64,000 nucleotides of DNA from Lindgomyces ingoldianus (Eukaryota; Ascomycota; Dothideomycetes; Pleosporales; Lindgomycetaceae). Every line of letters starts with the position of its first letter. Position 1 is the first letter of the stretch. Made by a program: the position numbers and the translations under genes. The DNA lies in the NCBI RefSeq assembly GCF_010093535.1, contig NW_022985163.1, positions 860,001-924,000 of the forward strand, read 5' to 3'. Below the pieces are notes generated by a model that ran no database searches, was not told where the DNA came from, and worked only from the letters and a program-made list of their open reading frames with translations. Of the stretch, positions 23,292 to 32,959 are shown one piece after another.

Positions 23292-24065
23292 TGTGGTGGC
23301 CTCAAGGACCCCACCGGAGGCGCTTTGGGAGAATCAGTCGAGCGGCAGGACAGCGATTATAGAGAGGTAGTTCCCGTTGCTGAGTTCGAGGAAAAGTCGT
23401 TCGCTCGGTGGGGTCGTTATTGCAAATCTCGTCAAGTCGTTGCTGGCTGATATTTCGCAGCATCAGAGGACAGGCACGGAGGTCGGGGGAACTAATGACC
23501 GTGGGCCTACACCACGTGATTGGCTGAAAGGAGCACCTCCACGGTTGATGTCTTGTACCAACCGCCCGCGTATACCCTCAATCAGACTATCCCTTTGACA
23601 AGCCTTGGGTTCCAGCAACGAAGTCACGCATTACTCTTTCCCTTGTTCTTAGTCTCGTGGGTACTCCTGGCAGCAGTAGTGGCGGGTGCTTGGCATCCTC
23701 TTCGCACTTGAGCCCGAACTTCGCTGATGTAATGGCTGGCTCCCGTCACACCCGCTCGTCATTCTCGGTCAGTGACTGTGAATAGAGCGCGGTCGACCGC
23801 TGTAGTCTCTGAGCATATACTGCAAATGTCCCTTTTCGGAACCTTCACCGTGTTTCCTTTCCACTTTTGTTCTTCATTGCCACCCACGCCAATGCCGGGC
23901 CAGTAGTAATCTAGGACCCCCAGCTCACACTGCCTCATCTGACAGTCTGTGAGAGATACCGGACACGGCGTCAGTCAACACTAAGTTCTGGGCTGACATT
24001 ATCTTTAAATCCTTCGCCAGCCGCGCTCCTCCGCGCCTCAGAATGCCCCGCCGCCTCTCCTCATA
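23292..24065. other. Divergent promoter, AP-1 gamma / sterol acyltransferase
   Basis: 774 bp between outward-facing genes. It carries CACGTG (23513-23518) directly followed by ATTGG (23519-23523, an inverted CCAAT box). No gene seen. Confidence 0.5.
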
Positions 24066-26021
24066 ATGGCCGACTCCACTTCAATTGACGCGCGGAACCA
24101 GGATGGACATACCGAGTGCCTCCAACCCCGGGCGCGCAAACCCGGGAAAATCGAACTGTTGAAACCGCACATGAGCGACGAGCTCCTGAGGCCGAATGGG
24201 TATCTGAGGGAGCCTCCGTCCTGCGTCTCGAGGTCTGTAGAACTTGGGCTGCTCTCCTCACGGTATGCGCTAACTCCAGTAGTGGCCGCTCGACGCCTAT
24301 ACCTGCAGATGCACCACCTTCTGTGCAGGCGTCCTCCTCCGCTCGACGCCAGATTCGAGCACAGCAGAAACAGCGCATGTTTCCCAGTATCGAATATGTC
24401 GATCGAGTCTCCCATTTCGACCCGATGAGCGACTACCGGGACTTCCGCGGTTTCTTCGTACTGTTCTGGATAGGTCTTGCCATCATGGTCATAACTTCCA
24501 TGCTTCGGAACTACAAGGATACAGGCTACCCTCTGTCTATCAGGCAATGGAATCTGTTCACGGAGAAGGTCTGGGAACTGGGCCTCAGCGATGGAGCTAT
24601 GGTTGCTAGCACCGCTTTGTCGCTTCCGTTGCACAAATTGTACATGAGCAGCTTCGGCGTGTTCCGGTGGAATAATCTCGGCATGGCTATTCAGAGCATA
24701 TATCAAGCTGCTTGGCTTACGTTCTGGTGCTCGTACGTAGCGTTGGTTGATCCGGCAATTTGGTCCTATACTTACCAATGATCTAGTTTCCCCTTCATCC
24801 GGGACTGGAGTTGGACCGCTCAAGTCTTCTTCACCCTGCATTTACTGGCTATCTTTATGAAAATGCATTCATATGCGTAGGTGAAACTAACAGGTTTTCG
24901 CACATGGCGCTAACACAAGAAGCTTCTACAACGGCCATCTAAGCGAAACAAGACGTCGGCTCAATGACCTCGATACCCCTGATACAGCCTCTAAAGCTGC
25001 AGCTTACAGATACCCCCAGCCGCGCACCCATCTCCAAGAGATTCCCCAGTCTCCTTCTCAAGCCCAGAATTCGCAAAGCGTCAACGGGGAGAAGCTGCGC
25101 CAACTAAGAGAAGACCTTGCATTCGAGTTGGCCTCGCCCTTAGGCCACGTCTCGTATCCACAAAATCTCACACTATACAACTACGCTGATTTCATCTTCT
25201 GTCCGACTCTTTGCTATGAACTTGAATATCCAAGAACTCCAAGGATACGGTGGATGGAAGTCTTCTACAAGACTTTGGCTGTATTTGGCTGCATCTTCCT
25301 CATGACAGTCACCACTGAAGAATTCATCTTGCCAGTCTTGGACGAATCTGCAGTCAGACTTCAGGCCTCGCAGAGCATCTCCGACTTCGGCTTGATAATG
25401 GGAGAAACAATCGGACGTCTGCTGTTCCCATTTATGGTCACGTTCTTACTCGTCTTCTTGGTGATCTTCGAGTATGTCTTGGGCGCTTTCGCTGAAATAA
25501 CCCGTAAGTCTCCCATCGGATTTCTTATCTCAATGCTAACAATCCGCGTAGGCTTTGCGGATCGCCAGTTCTACGCTGATTGGTGGAACAGCTGCGATTG
25601 GCTTGAGTTCTCGAGAGAGTGGAACAAACCAGTTCACCACTTCTTCAGGAGGCACGTCTACTCCGCGTCCAAAAACCACACGTCGCGACCAGTTGCGACT
25701 GTTATCACTTTCCTCATTAGCGCGTTGGCACACGAACTTGTCATGGGTTGCATTACGCGCAAGTTCCGAGGTTATGGATTCTTCGCAATGATGCTCCAAA
25801 TGCCGATCGTTATGGTCCAGCGGTCTCGTTTTGTCCGCGGTCGCACTTTGCTCAATGTTAGTTTTTAAAGCATTAGTGTGTAAATGTGTGCTAACCTCAC
25901 TAGAACGTACTATTCTGGTGCTCTATGATTCTCGGACTTTCCATGGTAAGTATCTTTTATGATGGGTAGTAGTATTAGAACTAATATGAGGTAGATGTGT
26001 GCTTTGTACGTTCTTGTGTAG
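24066..26021 (+). CDS. Sterol O-acyltransferase (Are1/Are2, MBOAT family)
   Basis: ER membrane enzyme that esterifies ergosterol with fatty acyl-CoA for storage in lipid droplets. Seven exons: 24066-24232, 24280-24732, 24787-24876, 24923-25503, 25552-25856, 25904-25945 and 25995-26021, giving 554 residues. The N terminus is hydrophilic; membrane helices begin near RGFFVLFWIGLAIMVI. Family signatures are MKMHSYAFYNGH, YPRTPRIRW, the FYADWWN motif (residues 437-443) and the catalytic histidine in ALAHELVMG (His491). The protein ends LSMMCALYVLV. The first intron (47 nt) begins GTCTGT, a weak donor, but it has a CTAAC branch site and is the only solution that joins the ATG frame to the downstream frame. 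The next gene is convergent and unrelated. ARE2-type over DGAT1-type is favoured by FYADWWN and the long N terminus. Confidence 0.9.
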
Positions 26022-26691
26022 ACCTAGAACCTATGTAGCATACGTTTGTACAAATATCCGTGGGCTAGGAATAGGTAGAGGTACGCATTCGAGATACCCT
26101 TCCTTACTCTTCTGCATTATATAGACGCATATATCCCATCGTTCTCATCAACATATTTCAAAATATTCTCCTCAATGAGATATTGGTAGACCTGTTTTCT
26201 GAACATTAGTAGTTCCTTAATGATCTTGAGAAGAGCATTACTAGGTCTTTATCGTAACCAGGCCACTATTCGACATTGTCAGTACACTCGAGTACGCTCT
26301 GCTCAGTCCCTTCGATGGTCCATTGACGCTATGTTAGAAGGTCAATGGCGGATCTCGTTTCAAGAGGGATAGGTAGAGAGGTGCTAATCCAAGATCGTAC
26401 ATATGAGTGATCGAAGCTCGGCAGCGCCACCATTTTATATACTTTGGTCACGGGTACGTCAGACAACCCATTGAAAGGCCTATTCCACTACAGACAAGTA
26501 TGTGATAATCGCTTTAACAAAGGCCCAATTATTGATATGTCCGTTTTCAGCGCGTCTCTATTGATGTAAAGACTTGAAATCTTCCAAAGCAGCGCATATT
26601 AATCCTATTAGCATTCCACTTTTTTGTTCGCTCCTACAGATACGAAGGCTGTCCGAGACCGCAATTTTGCATTGCATTTCCTTACGCCCTC
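26022..26691. other. Intergenic, convergent 3' regions
   Basis: 670 AT-rich bases between the sterol acyltransferase and the RBR gene. Nothing recognisable. Confidence 0.5.
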
Positions 26692-28100
26692 TCAACGCTG
26701 GTATCCTGGAAGCCACATACTTGTGTCTAGAGATATATCGTATCCAGGATCTAAGTCCCACCCAGGAGCATAGTCTCCATCATTAGACTGTGGCCTATTT
26801 ACTGGAGTTCTTGAAGGATTTCGAAGCCGACATGATGCCAGGTGAGATGCCACCGCCTTCCCCGTTGGTTCCGGTTGCCTTGGCCAAATGACTTTACAGA
26901 CCCAACAGAACTCCGTTCCACATCCGTCTAGGAGCTAATTAGTTATATCTCAAATGTTGTCCTTAACCGACCCTTACTTGCTACGTTCTCATGGCACGTC
27001 ATATGGGCACAACCGCACTTGTACTCAATTCTTCGGGCACAGCCTCTTCTAGGACATCTCTTCGTAGTTCGGTTAAGTAATTCCTCATTTGCGCTCTCCT
27101 CGGCCTTCTCCTTCTTATGCCTTTCGCATATTGTTTTACTACAACCAAAGCAATTCCACATCTTGCAAACGACACATTGCCATTCCAATTCGTCAGCTTC
27201 GAAAATAGTTAGCGCAGTACAGTCTCCCAATTTGTACTAAGAGTAGGCAAGTACCATTGTGTTGAACGATTTGTCCATTGTCACAACCCTTCCCCTGACA
27301 CCAGCGGAAATTATCATCTTTCTGCATTTCGCGAAGTCCTAGCTTTCGGTTATATCTAGGTTTAGTCAGATTAGACAAGCCGTGTCCGAACAGTAATTTG
27401 CTCAATACAGTCACTCACTGAACGAACACTTCCTTCGATAGCATGCTTCGAACGGCTTTATTGGAATAACTGGCTCGACAATCGGGATCTGGACATCGAA
27501 TGTCTTGCAATCGACCATCACAGACTGCTTGCTCGAGCACAGCCTTGAGCCCCTTAGAGCAGATATTCGCTTCATGATTACAATTTGTAGGAGCGTGCAG
27601 CTTTGGGGCTAAAGACAACGGTGATGTGTCTCCATGAAAAAGGCATTCAAAGGTTTCATACTTCGAAAGCAGGCTCAGGAACTTGCTACAAAGATGAGTA
27701 CTATTAGTAACGCAGATTGCAAGATTGAAACTCACACGGTAAGTAAGTCCTGTCCGCCTAGTCTCTTAGCAACAGCTTTCTTGTCTATAGTTAACACTCT
27801 CCTGCATCCTTCTTCTGGGCACATCTGCTCTCTTTTCACAATTTTTGCAACAAAATCCTGATTGCAGCGCACACAAACATCTACTTCCAATGACCTCAGG
27901 CTGTCGAGATGCCCCTTTGCAGAACATTGAACTGCAAGAATCACGAACTCAGAGCGATGCTTGTTACTCCAAGGCTTAGTCTTCGCCCCGCAGCCTAGGC
28001 AAATGTTATCATCAGGAGGCGGGAAGAACCTCTGTTTTTGGAACAGCCGAGAGACCTCCCAACAGAGCTTCCAATTCTCGAAGTCGTCTTCATACTCCAT
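26692..28100 (-). CDS. RBR (RING1-IBR-RING2) E3 ubiquitin ligase-like protein
   Basis: RBR ligases accept ubiquitin or a relative from an E2 onto a RING2 cysteine and pass it to a substrate. Five exons fit in phase: 27736-28100, 27419-27685, 27255-27355, 26978-27196 and 26692-26927, for 395 residues. Residues 1-120 hold extra Cys pairs (CLGCG, VCVRC). RING1 starts near Cys136 (FECLFHG) with NCNHEANIC and IRCPDPDC. The IBR lies at about 225-275 (RWCQGKGC, WQCVVCKMWNCFGC). RING2 spans 292-328: KRCPRRGC, RIEYKCGCAHMTC and GCGTEFCWVC, with Cys307 as the likely catalytic residue. The HMTC to CGTEFCW step has a six-residue insertion (HENVAN) where relatives have one residue. RING1 looks degenerate. 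A run of 16 T directly precedes the ATG, and an upstream exon in 28162-28300 cannot be excluded. Divergent from the ubiquitin-like gene at 28561. Confidence 0.75.
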
Positions 28101-28560
28101 TCCAAAAAAAAAAAAAAAAGTATCCGGGCACTATTCGTGCTTTGGAAAGATAAGACCAACCTTACCCGCGATAGTGATCAACATGTTGCACAAGAAGAAG
28201 GCTGAACTGACTCACGGGGTTGTTTTCTGCCTGCAGGAGGCAAATACAAAGTGCAGGCAGCGTTGGGGCACCGGTCAGTCTTTCGAGTTTAGCTAAGAAC
28301 GCCATCTCGACAATTATTTCTCTCGCGACCATTTCCGGCGATATTATGCACTGCCACGAAATACCGAAATACCGAAATGTAATGCGCGAATGAACCACGA
28401 CTAACTCACTTGCTTCTGCATTGTGAGGTTGCGTCCCAGTCTGGCCTCTCAACCCCAGCCATGCATGTAAACATGTCCTTTGCCTAAGGTTCTCTATCTA
28501 GTACTCTACTGAAGCTGTCTGGTCTATTTTGTGAAGAACAGCGCTGGTATCGTTTCAGCA
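28101..28560. promoter_or_regulatory. Shared divergent promoter, RBR ligase / ubiquitin-like gene
   Basis: 460 bp between two outward-facing genes, with an A16 run at 28104-28119 beside the RBR start codon. Coordinated expression of the pair is inferred from the layout only. A minus-strand open frame at 28162-28452 might hold an extra exon of the RBR gene, but no splice gives an in-frame join. Confidence 0.4.
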
Positions 28561-29389
28561 ATGGCCGATGAGATTCTCACGTTAAAAATCGCTCCAGTAA
28601 ACGCAGGGCCAAAGGGTGAGGACCTGAAGCTCTCAGTCACAGGTCTGCTCCCTACCAATACGGTTGAGCATCTAAAACGAATGATTGCTGAGAAAGTTGG
28701 TCGATCCCACGAATGGTCAAACATCATTCTCTACTTCAGGACAAAGTTAGATGATGGTATCACCCCCTCTATTCATTCCATATATTCGACATATTCACTC
28801 ACCTATGGTACAGCCAAAACGTTGGAAGAATATGAGATCGAAGATGTATTCTCTTCCCTTCCGTGCAGATGCATTGAGGGCCTCCTAACCACAGAACCAG
28901 GGCGACGAGATCCAACAAGCTGGACCATTCGAGCTCGCACCCCAGCGAGCCAAGGCTCCCACCAAGGCCTCAGAGGCACTCACGTCTCGAAACTGGACAC
29001 GTCCTAAAGCTGAAGGTCCCTGTATAGATAACATGCACTTCAAGCAACTGGATGGGAAGACTCTCATACTCAGCAATATTCCCGTCAAATACACCGTTAG
29101 GCAGCTAAAGGGGCTATTGTGGCATGAAAAGGACGTTGATATGGATTACTACCGGTTGATCTATGCCGGGAAGCAGTTTGAGGACTGTAAGTGTGTGCAG
29201 GGGATGTGTGCTAAAATTGGGAACTGATGTTTGTTTGTAGGTAAGACGCTAGAACATTATAACGTGCAAGAGGTATGTGCTCGAATGCAATAGTGTGCAA
29301 GGTGGCGACTGACAATGTAGTAGAACTGCACAATCATGATCCTTGTACGGCTGCGCGGTGGTCAAATTCTTCCGATGGAGTATGTCTAG
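28561..29389 (+). CDS. Tandem ubiquitin-like protein ending RLRGG plus eight-residue tail
   Basis: Five exons, 28561-28756, 28814-28845, 28895-29186, 29241-29272 and 29324-29389, give 205 residues with two ubiquitin folds. The first (about residues 5-85) is divergent. The second (123-197) aligns along all of ubiquitin: LDGKTLILSNIPVKYTVRQL, RLIYAGKQFED, KTLEHYNVQE and ILVRLRGG, keeping the Ile44-type and Lys48-type positions. RLRGG is at 193-197 (29348-29362) and is followed by QILPMEYV and a stop, the layout of a precursor that needs cleavage after Gly-Gly. The last acceptor is a TAG-TAG tandem: the second gives this end, while the first makes TAG the next codon and removes the RLRGG. No ribosomal fusion or UBA domain is present. 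Conjugation is inferred; it may instead be a processing-dead adaptor. Confidence 0.78.
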
Positions 29390-29657
29390 ATGTGCTGTAG
29401 GCGCTGATATTAAAGGCTTAGATTGTGAAGTAGAATGCACTTTCCTATCCTTGTAGCGTAGCCTGTGTGAAAGAGACATTCCCCCGTCCACACTCTGTAT
29501 CATGCATTCCGTGATAGGTGTCCGAATAATCATGCTTGAAACAAATCATACCAATCTCATGTGTACAAAAACCTCCATAGCCAGCTATCCCAAGTTCCTG
29601 GCATCCTCCAATACGTACACTCCACTCGTAACTTCATAAGATAATTTAGCCTCTGCA

Positions 29658-30359
29658 TTAAAGTTCTTTCCTCGCAATCGCTGCATCTTTCCTCGCAATC
29701 TCAGCGTCTTTCCTCGCAATCTCCGCGTCCCGCTCGAGTACCTCTTCAAGATGGAAGTTGACTTGTTGAAGAAGACGCTGCTCGCTGACCTCTAGAACTC
29801 CTAGTCTCCTTCTCGCGGTCACCAAATCTCTCCTTAATTCGTTCCGTTCAATTGTTATATTCCGTATCGTTGTCGTATGTGTAGCGATGGTCTCGCCTCT
29901 TGCTGTAAGCTCTCTATTGGCCATTTCGATCTCGGCGTTATTCTGATCAATCACTAACATCCTGCGCGCCATTTCTTCCTGTAATTCCCTTTTTACCTCC
30001 TCCAATTCCCGAATCCTCCCCTCCTTTGCCTTGGATTTCCGCTTCTTCCTTATTTTCCATTCTACCAAGTCTGCAATCGTTTCCTCCTTATCACGCCCTA
30101 TATTCTCCAAGGCTTGTATTCTCATTTTCTGTGTGCTAATTGTGGAAGCTTGGGCTTTCAATTCATCGACTTTGGCGCGAAACGCTTTCGGTGAATTTCC
30201 ACGCCATTGCTCCAAAGCCCCTAGAACCAGGGATATGAAGGCGAAGCCTAGTAAAACGCCGACCCCGATCCATAGCCCGGCTTCGTGACCGCTGAGTGAG
30301 GGATTGGGAAGTGAGCGCAAGGATAGTAATGGCGGTTGTGGAGAGGGAATCGGGGTCAT
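29658..30359 (-). CDS. Membrane-anchored coiled-coil protein, unknown function
   Basis: Intronless, 233 residues. A hydrophobic segment (LWIGVGVLLGFAFISLVLGA) at about residues 29-48 probably anchors the protein; the Pro/Ser-rich part before it is short. Nearly all of the rest is predicted coiled coil, rich in Glu, Arg, Lys and Ala with heptad-like spacing (for example LEEVKRELQEEMARRMLVID). The C terminus is a threefold repeat of IARKDAE/A, encoded by a 21-nt tandem repeat at 29667-29729. I do not recognise the family. The reading could be tested for expression, since a repetitive coiled coil can keep a long frame open, but the ATG, the membrane segment and the heptads together favour a real gene. 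Upstream it faces a membrane chitin-binding gene across 478 bp. Confidence 0.55.
   Translation of the reverse strand: MTPIPSPQPPLLSLRSLPNPSLSGHEAGLWIGVGVLLGFAFISLVLGALEQWRGNSPKAFRAKVDELKAQASTISTQKMRIQALENIGRDKEETIADLVEWKIRKKRKSKAKEGRIRELEEVKRELQEEMARRMLVIDQNNAEIEMANRELTARGETIATHTTTIRNITIERNELRRDLVTARRRLGVLEVSEQRLLQQVNFHLEEVLERDAEIARKDAEIARKDAAIARKEL
29667..29729 (-). repeat. 21-nt tandem repeat, three copies, coding
   Basis: Units at 29667-29687, 29688-29708 and 29709-29729 share TTTCCTCGCAATC and differ at a few positions. They encode the repeated IARKDAE heptads at the C terminus of the coiled-coil protein. Confidence 0.85.
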
Positions 30360-30837
30360 GGAGTCTTGAGATTAACATTGTTGTTGTAGCGTTGAGGGCA
30401 GTTTGTTGTGGATCGTCGGCCCGTATGAATTTGAGGTTCCCAGCCTTGTGGGTTGCAGAGAGGACGGCTATGTATGCACCTGTATTTCAGGCTATCTCAA
30501 ATTTTTCAAGAGGAAAGTCTTCGCGTCATGAAGAGTGATAATGTGACGTGTACAAGCGACACAGCCTTGTGGCGTGCGTTGAAGAGACGCTTTTGTCTCG
30601 TAGAAGGGATAGCCGAATGAAGGTCGGGGTCCACCTGCAGGCGTACTCAAAGACGGAAGGATGGTCTCAGCCGTGCGTCAATAGTCTTGGAAAACTGTTG
30701 TCTGTATTGAGATACGTCGAGCCTTGTAGTGTAAGAGCTAGACATGGCTTACTACTCTAACCTAACAGTGCATGATGATCCCTATGGTCTGAGAACCTCG
30801 ATGTCTCCTTCGCGACAGAGGCGGAACTCTATTCGCC
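30360..30837. other. Divergent promoter, coiled-coil / chitin-binding membrane genes
   Basis: 478 bp, no gene or clear site seen. Confidence 0.45.
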
Positions 30838-32169
30838 ATGGTTGAGAACTTGCCCCAGCTTCTCAAGGATACAACCAAGTACTGGCAATTCCACCACCCC
30901 GATGCTCCCTGCCACAGCCCTAGCACAGCCGTCCCATGGCTTCTGTGCATTGTAGCTCTCACAGTATCATGGAGCTTTCTCCTCGGAGCCCAAGATATCC
31001 GACGCAGGATACGCAGCACACTTAATCCATTCCCAATCTCGAGCAGAAGGCGACCCGTCTCTAAGGCAATCTCGGTCCTTGGAAGTCTAGTCTTGCAGCT
31101 CGCAATGACTCTTGCAACAGCTCAAATGCTTCTAAGATCACCAGGTCTTGTATCAGAAAGACCAAAGTTTGGAACTGCAATGGGTGCTTGGATATTGAGG
31201 CCAATGCCGGCAATTGTTGTTAGTGTAACGAGTTTGATGAGTCCCAGTACGTACTTTAAGAATGCAATGGAATTGCAAGCTGTCGAATTGCTATATGGTC
31301 TGGGGAGTGGGTACTTTATCTTCGATATTTTTACAACAGTTAAGAGGACAGAGATCACCATAAAAGGAACTAGACAGTCTTCTGCGCCAATCGCGACCGC
31401 CACTATCGTCCCAACGGCGTGGGTTGCTACTTCGACGCCCTCGACGAGGCCGAACAATGCTCCTAAGGGCAGCCTCGAGGTATCCCAGGACCGGACGTGC
31501 GGCAGCTCAAAGCAACAAACCTGTCTAGGATCCTTCTGGGGAGACTGTTGTAGCAGATTTGGATACTGTGGTCGCGATAACGATTACTGCACCGAAGGAT
31601 GCCAGCCCGCTTTCGGGACCTGCAAAAATGCCGTAAAGCAGAGACGGAATACCACGACAACAGATGGGTCATGCGGGACGGGTTCTGGAATAGATGCATC
31701 GTGTTTGGGGTCTCGGTGGGGTAGCTGCTGTAGTGCGTTCTCGTTTTGTGGGAACAACGAGACATATTGTGGAGTTGGATGTCAGAAACAGTATGGTATA
31801 TGTTTAGGCAGCCCGGTTCAGATTGCTGGTTCTCTCTCCGAAGCCGAACAGAGTGCTTTAACGTTTCTAAACAAGATGCAGACCGGAGCAATCATCGGAA
31901 CTGTGGTCTGGGTCTTGGTCCTTCTTCTTGTAGCAGCGAGTTATTCGCATTACCGAGGATTTGCAGCTATGGCTACGGCAGTGCCAACGTTGAAGGCTTG
32001 TTGTGTGGTGCTGAGTCTCGGGAGATTCATCGCTGGGTTGATGCTTTGGGATGCAGCGTTGAGACTAGATGGAGAGGGGTTTTGCGTGGCGGAGAAGACG
32101 ATGGTGGGGATTACAGTGATTTGGGCATTTGTTCCCCTGGCGGATCATTGTTGGAGAGCAATGTTGTAA
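30838..32169 (+). CDS. Polytopic membrane protein with two type-1 chitin-binding (CBM18) modules
   Basis: Intronless, 443 residues. Several hydrophobic helices lie in the N-terminal half (VPWLLCIVALTVSWSFLLGA, VLGSLVLQLAMTLATAQMLL, LRPMPAIVVSVTSLM) and in the C-terminal third (AIIGTVVWVLVLLLVAASY and two more). Between them, at about residues 215-330, are two cysteine-rich hevein-like modules: SFWGDCCSRFGYCGRDNDYC and SRWGSCCSAFSFCGNNETYC, each with the CCS..G.CG....YC signature of CBM18. These bind chitin in known proteins. The arrangement would place the modules on the cell-wall side, tying membrane to chitin. There is no cleavable signal peptide; the first helix is internal. I know of no characterised protein with this exact order. 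The frame is well supported by the cysteine spacing. Confidence 0.78.
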   Translation: MVENLPQLLKDTTKYWQFHHPDAPCHSPSTAVPWLLCIVALTVSWSFLLGAQDIRRRIRSTLNPFPISSRRRPVSKAISVLGSLVLQLAMTLATAQMLLRSPGLVSERPKFGTAMGAWILRPMPAIVVSVTSLMSPSTYFKNAMELQAVELLYGLGSGYFIFDIFTTVKRTEITIKGTRQSSAPIATATIVPTAWVATSTPSTRPNNAPKGSLEVSQDRTCGSSKQQTCLGSFWGDCCSRFGYCGRDNDYCTEGCQPAFGTCKNAVKQRRNTTTTDGSCGTGSGIDASCLGSRWGSCCSAFSFCGNNETYCGVGCQKQYGICLGSPVQIAGSLSEAEQSALTFLNKMQTGAIIGTVVWVLVLLLVAASYSHYRGFAAMATAVPTLKACCVVLSLGRFIAGLMLWDAALRLDGEGFCVAEKTMVGITVIWAFVPLADHCWRAML

Positions 32170-32959
32170 TGCACGTCATTTTGTCTAGAAGTATGAAATG
32201 AAAGAGAAAAGAAATGCAACGACATCACGTGATAAACAGCGTTATTGCCACATAGCATAAAACATGATCAGAGTAGAGTCCGTCTATCAAAACCCTTGGT
32301 GGGATCAGGGAGAGAGTTAACAGGATGCCACTTTCTGCCCTGAAATACAAGCACACTTATATAAAAAGAGTTTTCTTTTGTTGACAGACATGACGATGGA
32401 GAAGGAGAGACTTTCGTGGGGGCTGTGAAGGAGCTGACTTCGTGTAAGGGAGCGGATTTCGGGCGTGTCTTACGAGACAAGTCTGATAAACAAAGAAATA
32501 CTGGGCATGAGCGTACGGCCGAAGTGTTTGTCCGCATCTTATTTTAGTTTCCAGCATTGCTCCCGGGTCGGGAAAGCTCCAGGTCTAGGCATTTAAGGGA
32601 TCCCTCATGACGTAACTGGCCAGCAAGGATGCAGTACACATCATAATCATGGCCACATTGCCCGGCCGAACGCTGGAGAATGTCGCCGACCCCGACACTC
32701 ACACCAGCATTTCTTTGTGCCATTTCCCGGGCTTTGGGCGTTTCGCACTGTTGATACCCCTCTGTTATGTTTGTTGCCTAGTGATATCAATTTTAATTTT
32801 TTTTTTTTGGAACCGCTCGCCGTTCTTACCGGAGACCGCGGAACAGCTCTACGTAGGAGAGTCTACACCCAGAAGCCCTGAGATTCCCGTCGCTAGGACT
32901 GTGCTCTATTTCCGAGCGCAAAATACACATCAAATACCCCCAACGCACCTCCTCGCAGG
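32170..32959. other. Intergenic: DUF3074 gene promoter
   Basis: 790 bp. An overlapping frame at 32649-33074 has one hydrophobic stretch but no domain and overlaps the next gene; it is not called. A T-run lies at about 32798. Confidence 0.45.

Noticed and set aside
28162..28452. Minus-strand frame that could add an N-terminal exon to the RBR gene
   Set aside because: No GT-AG pair joins it in phase to the exon starting at 28100, so it was left as a possibility only.
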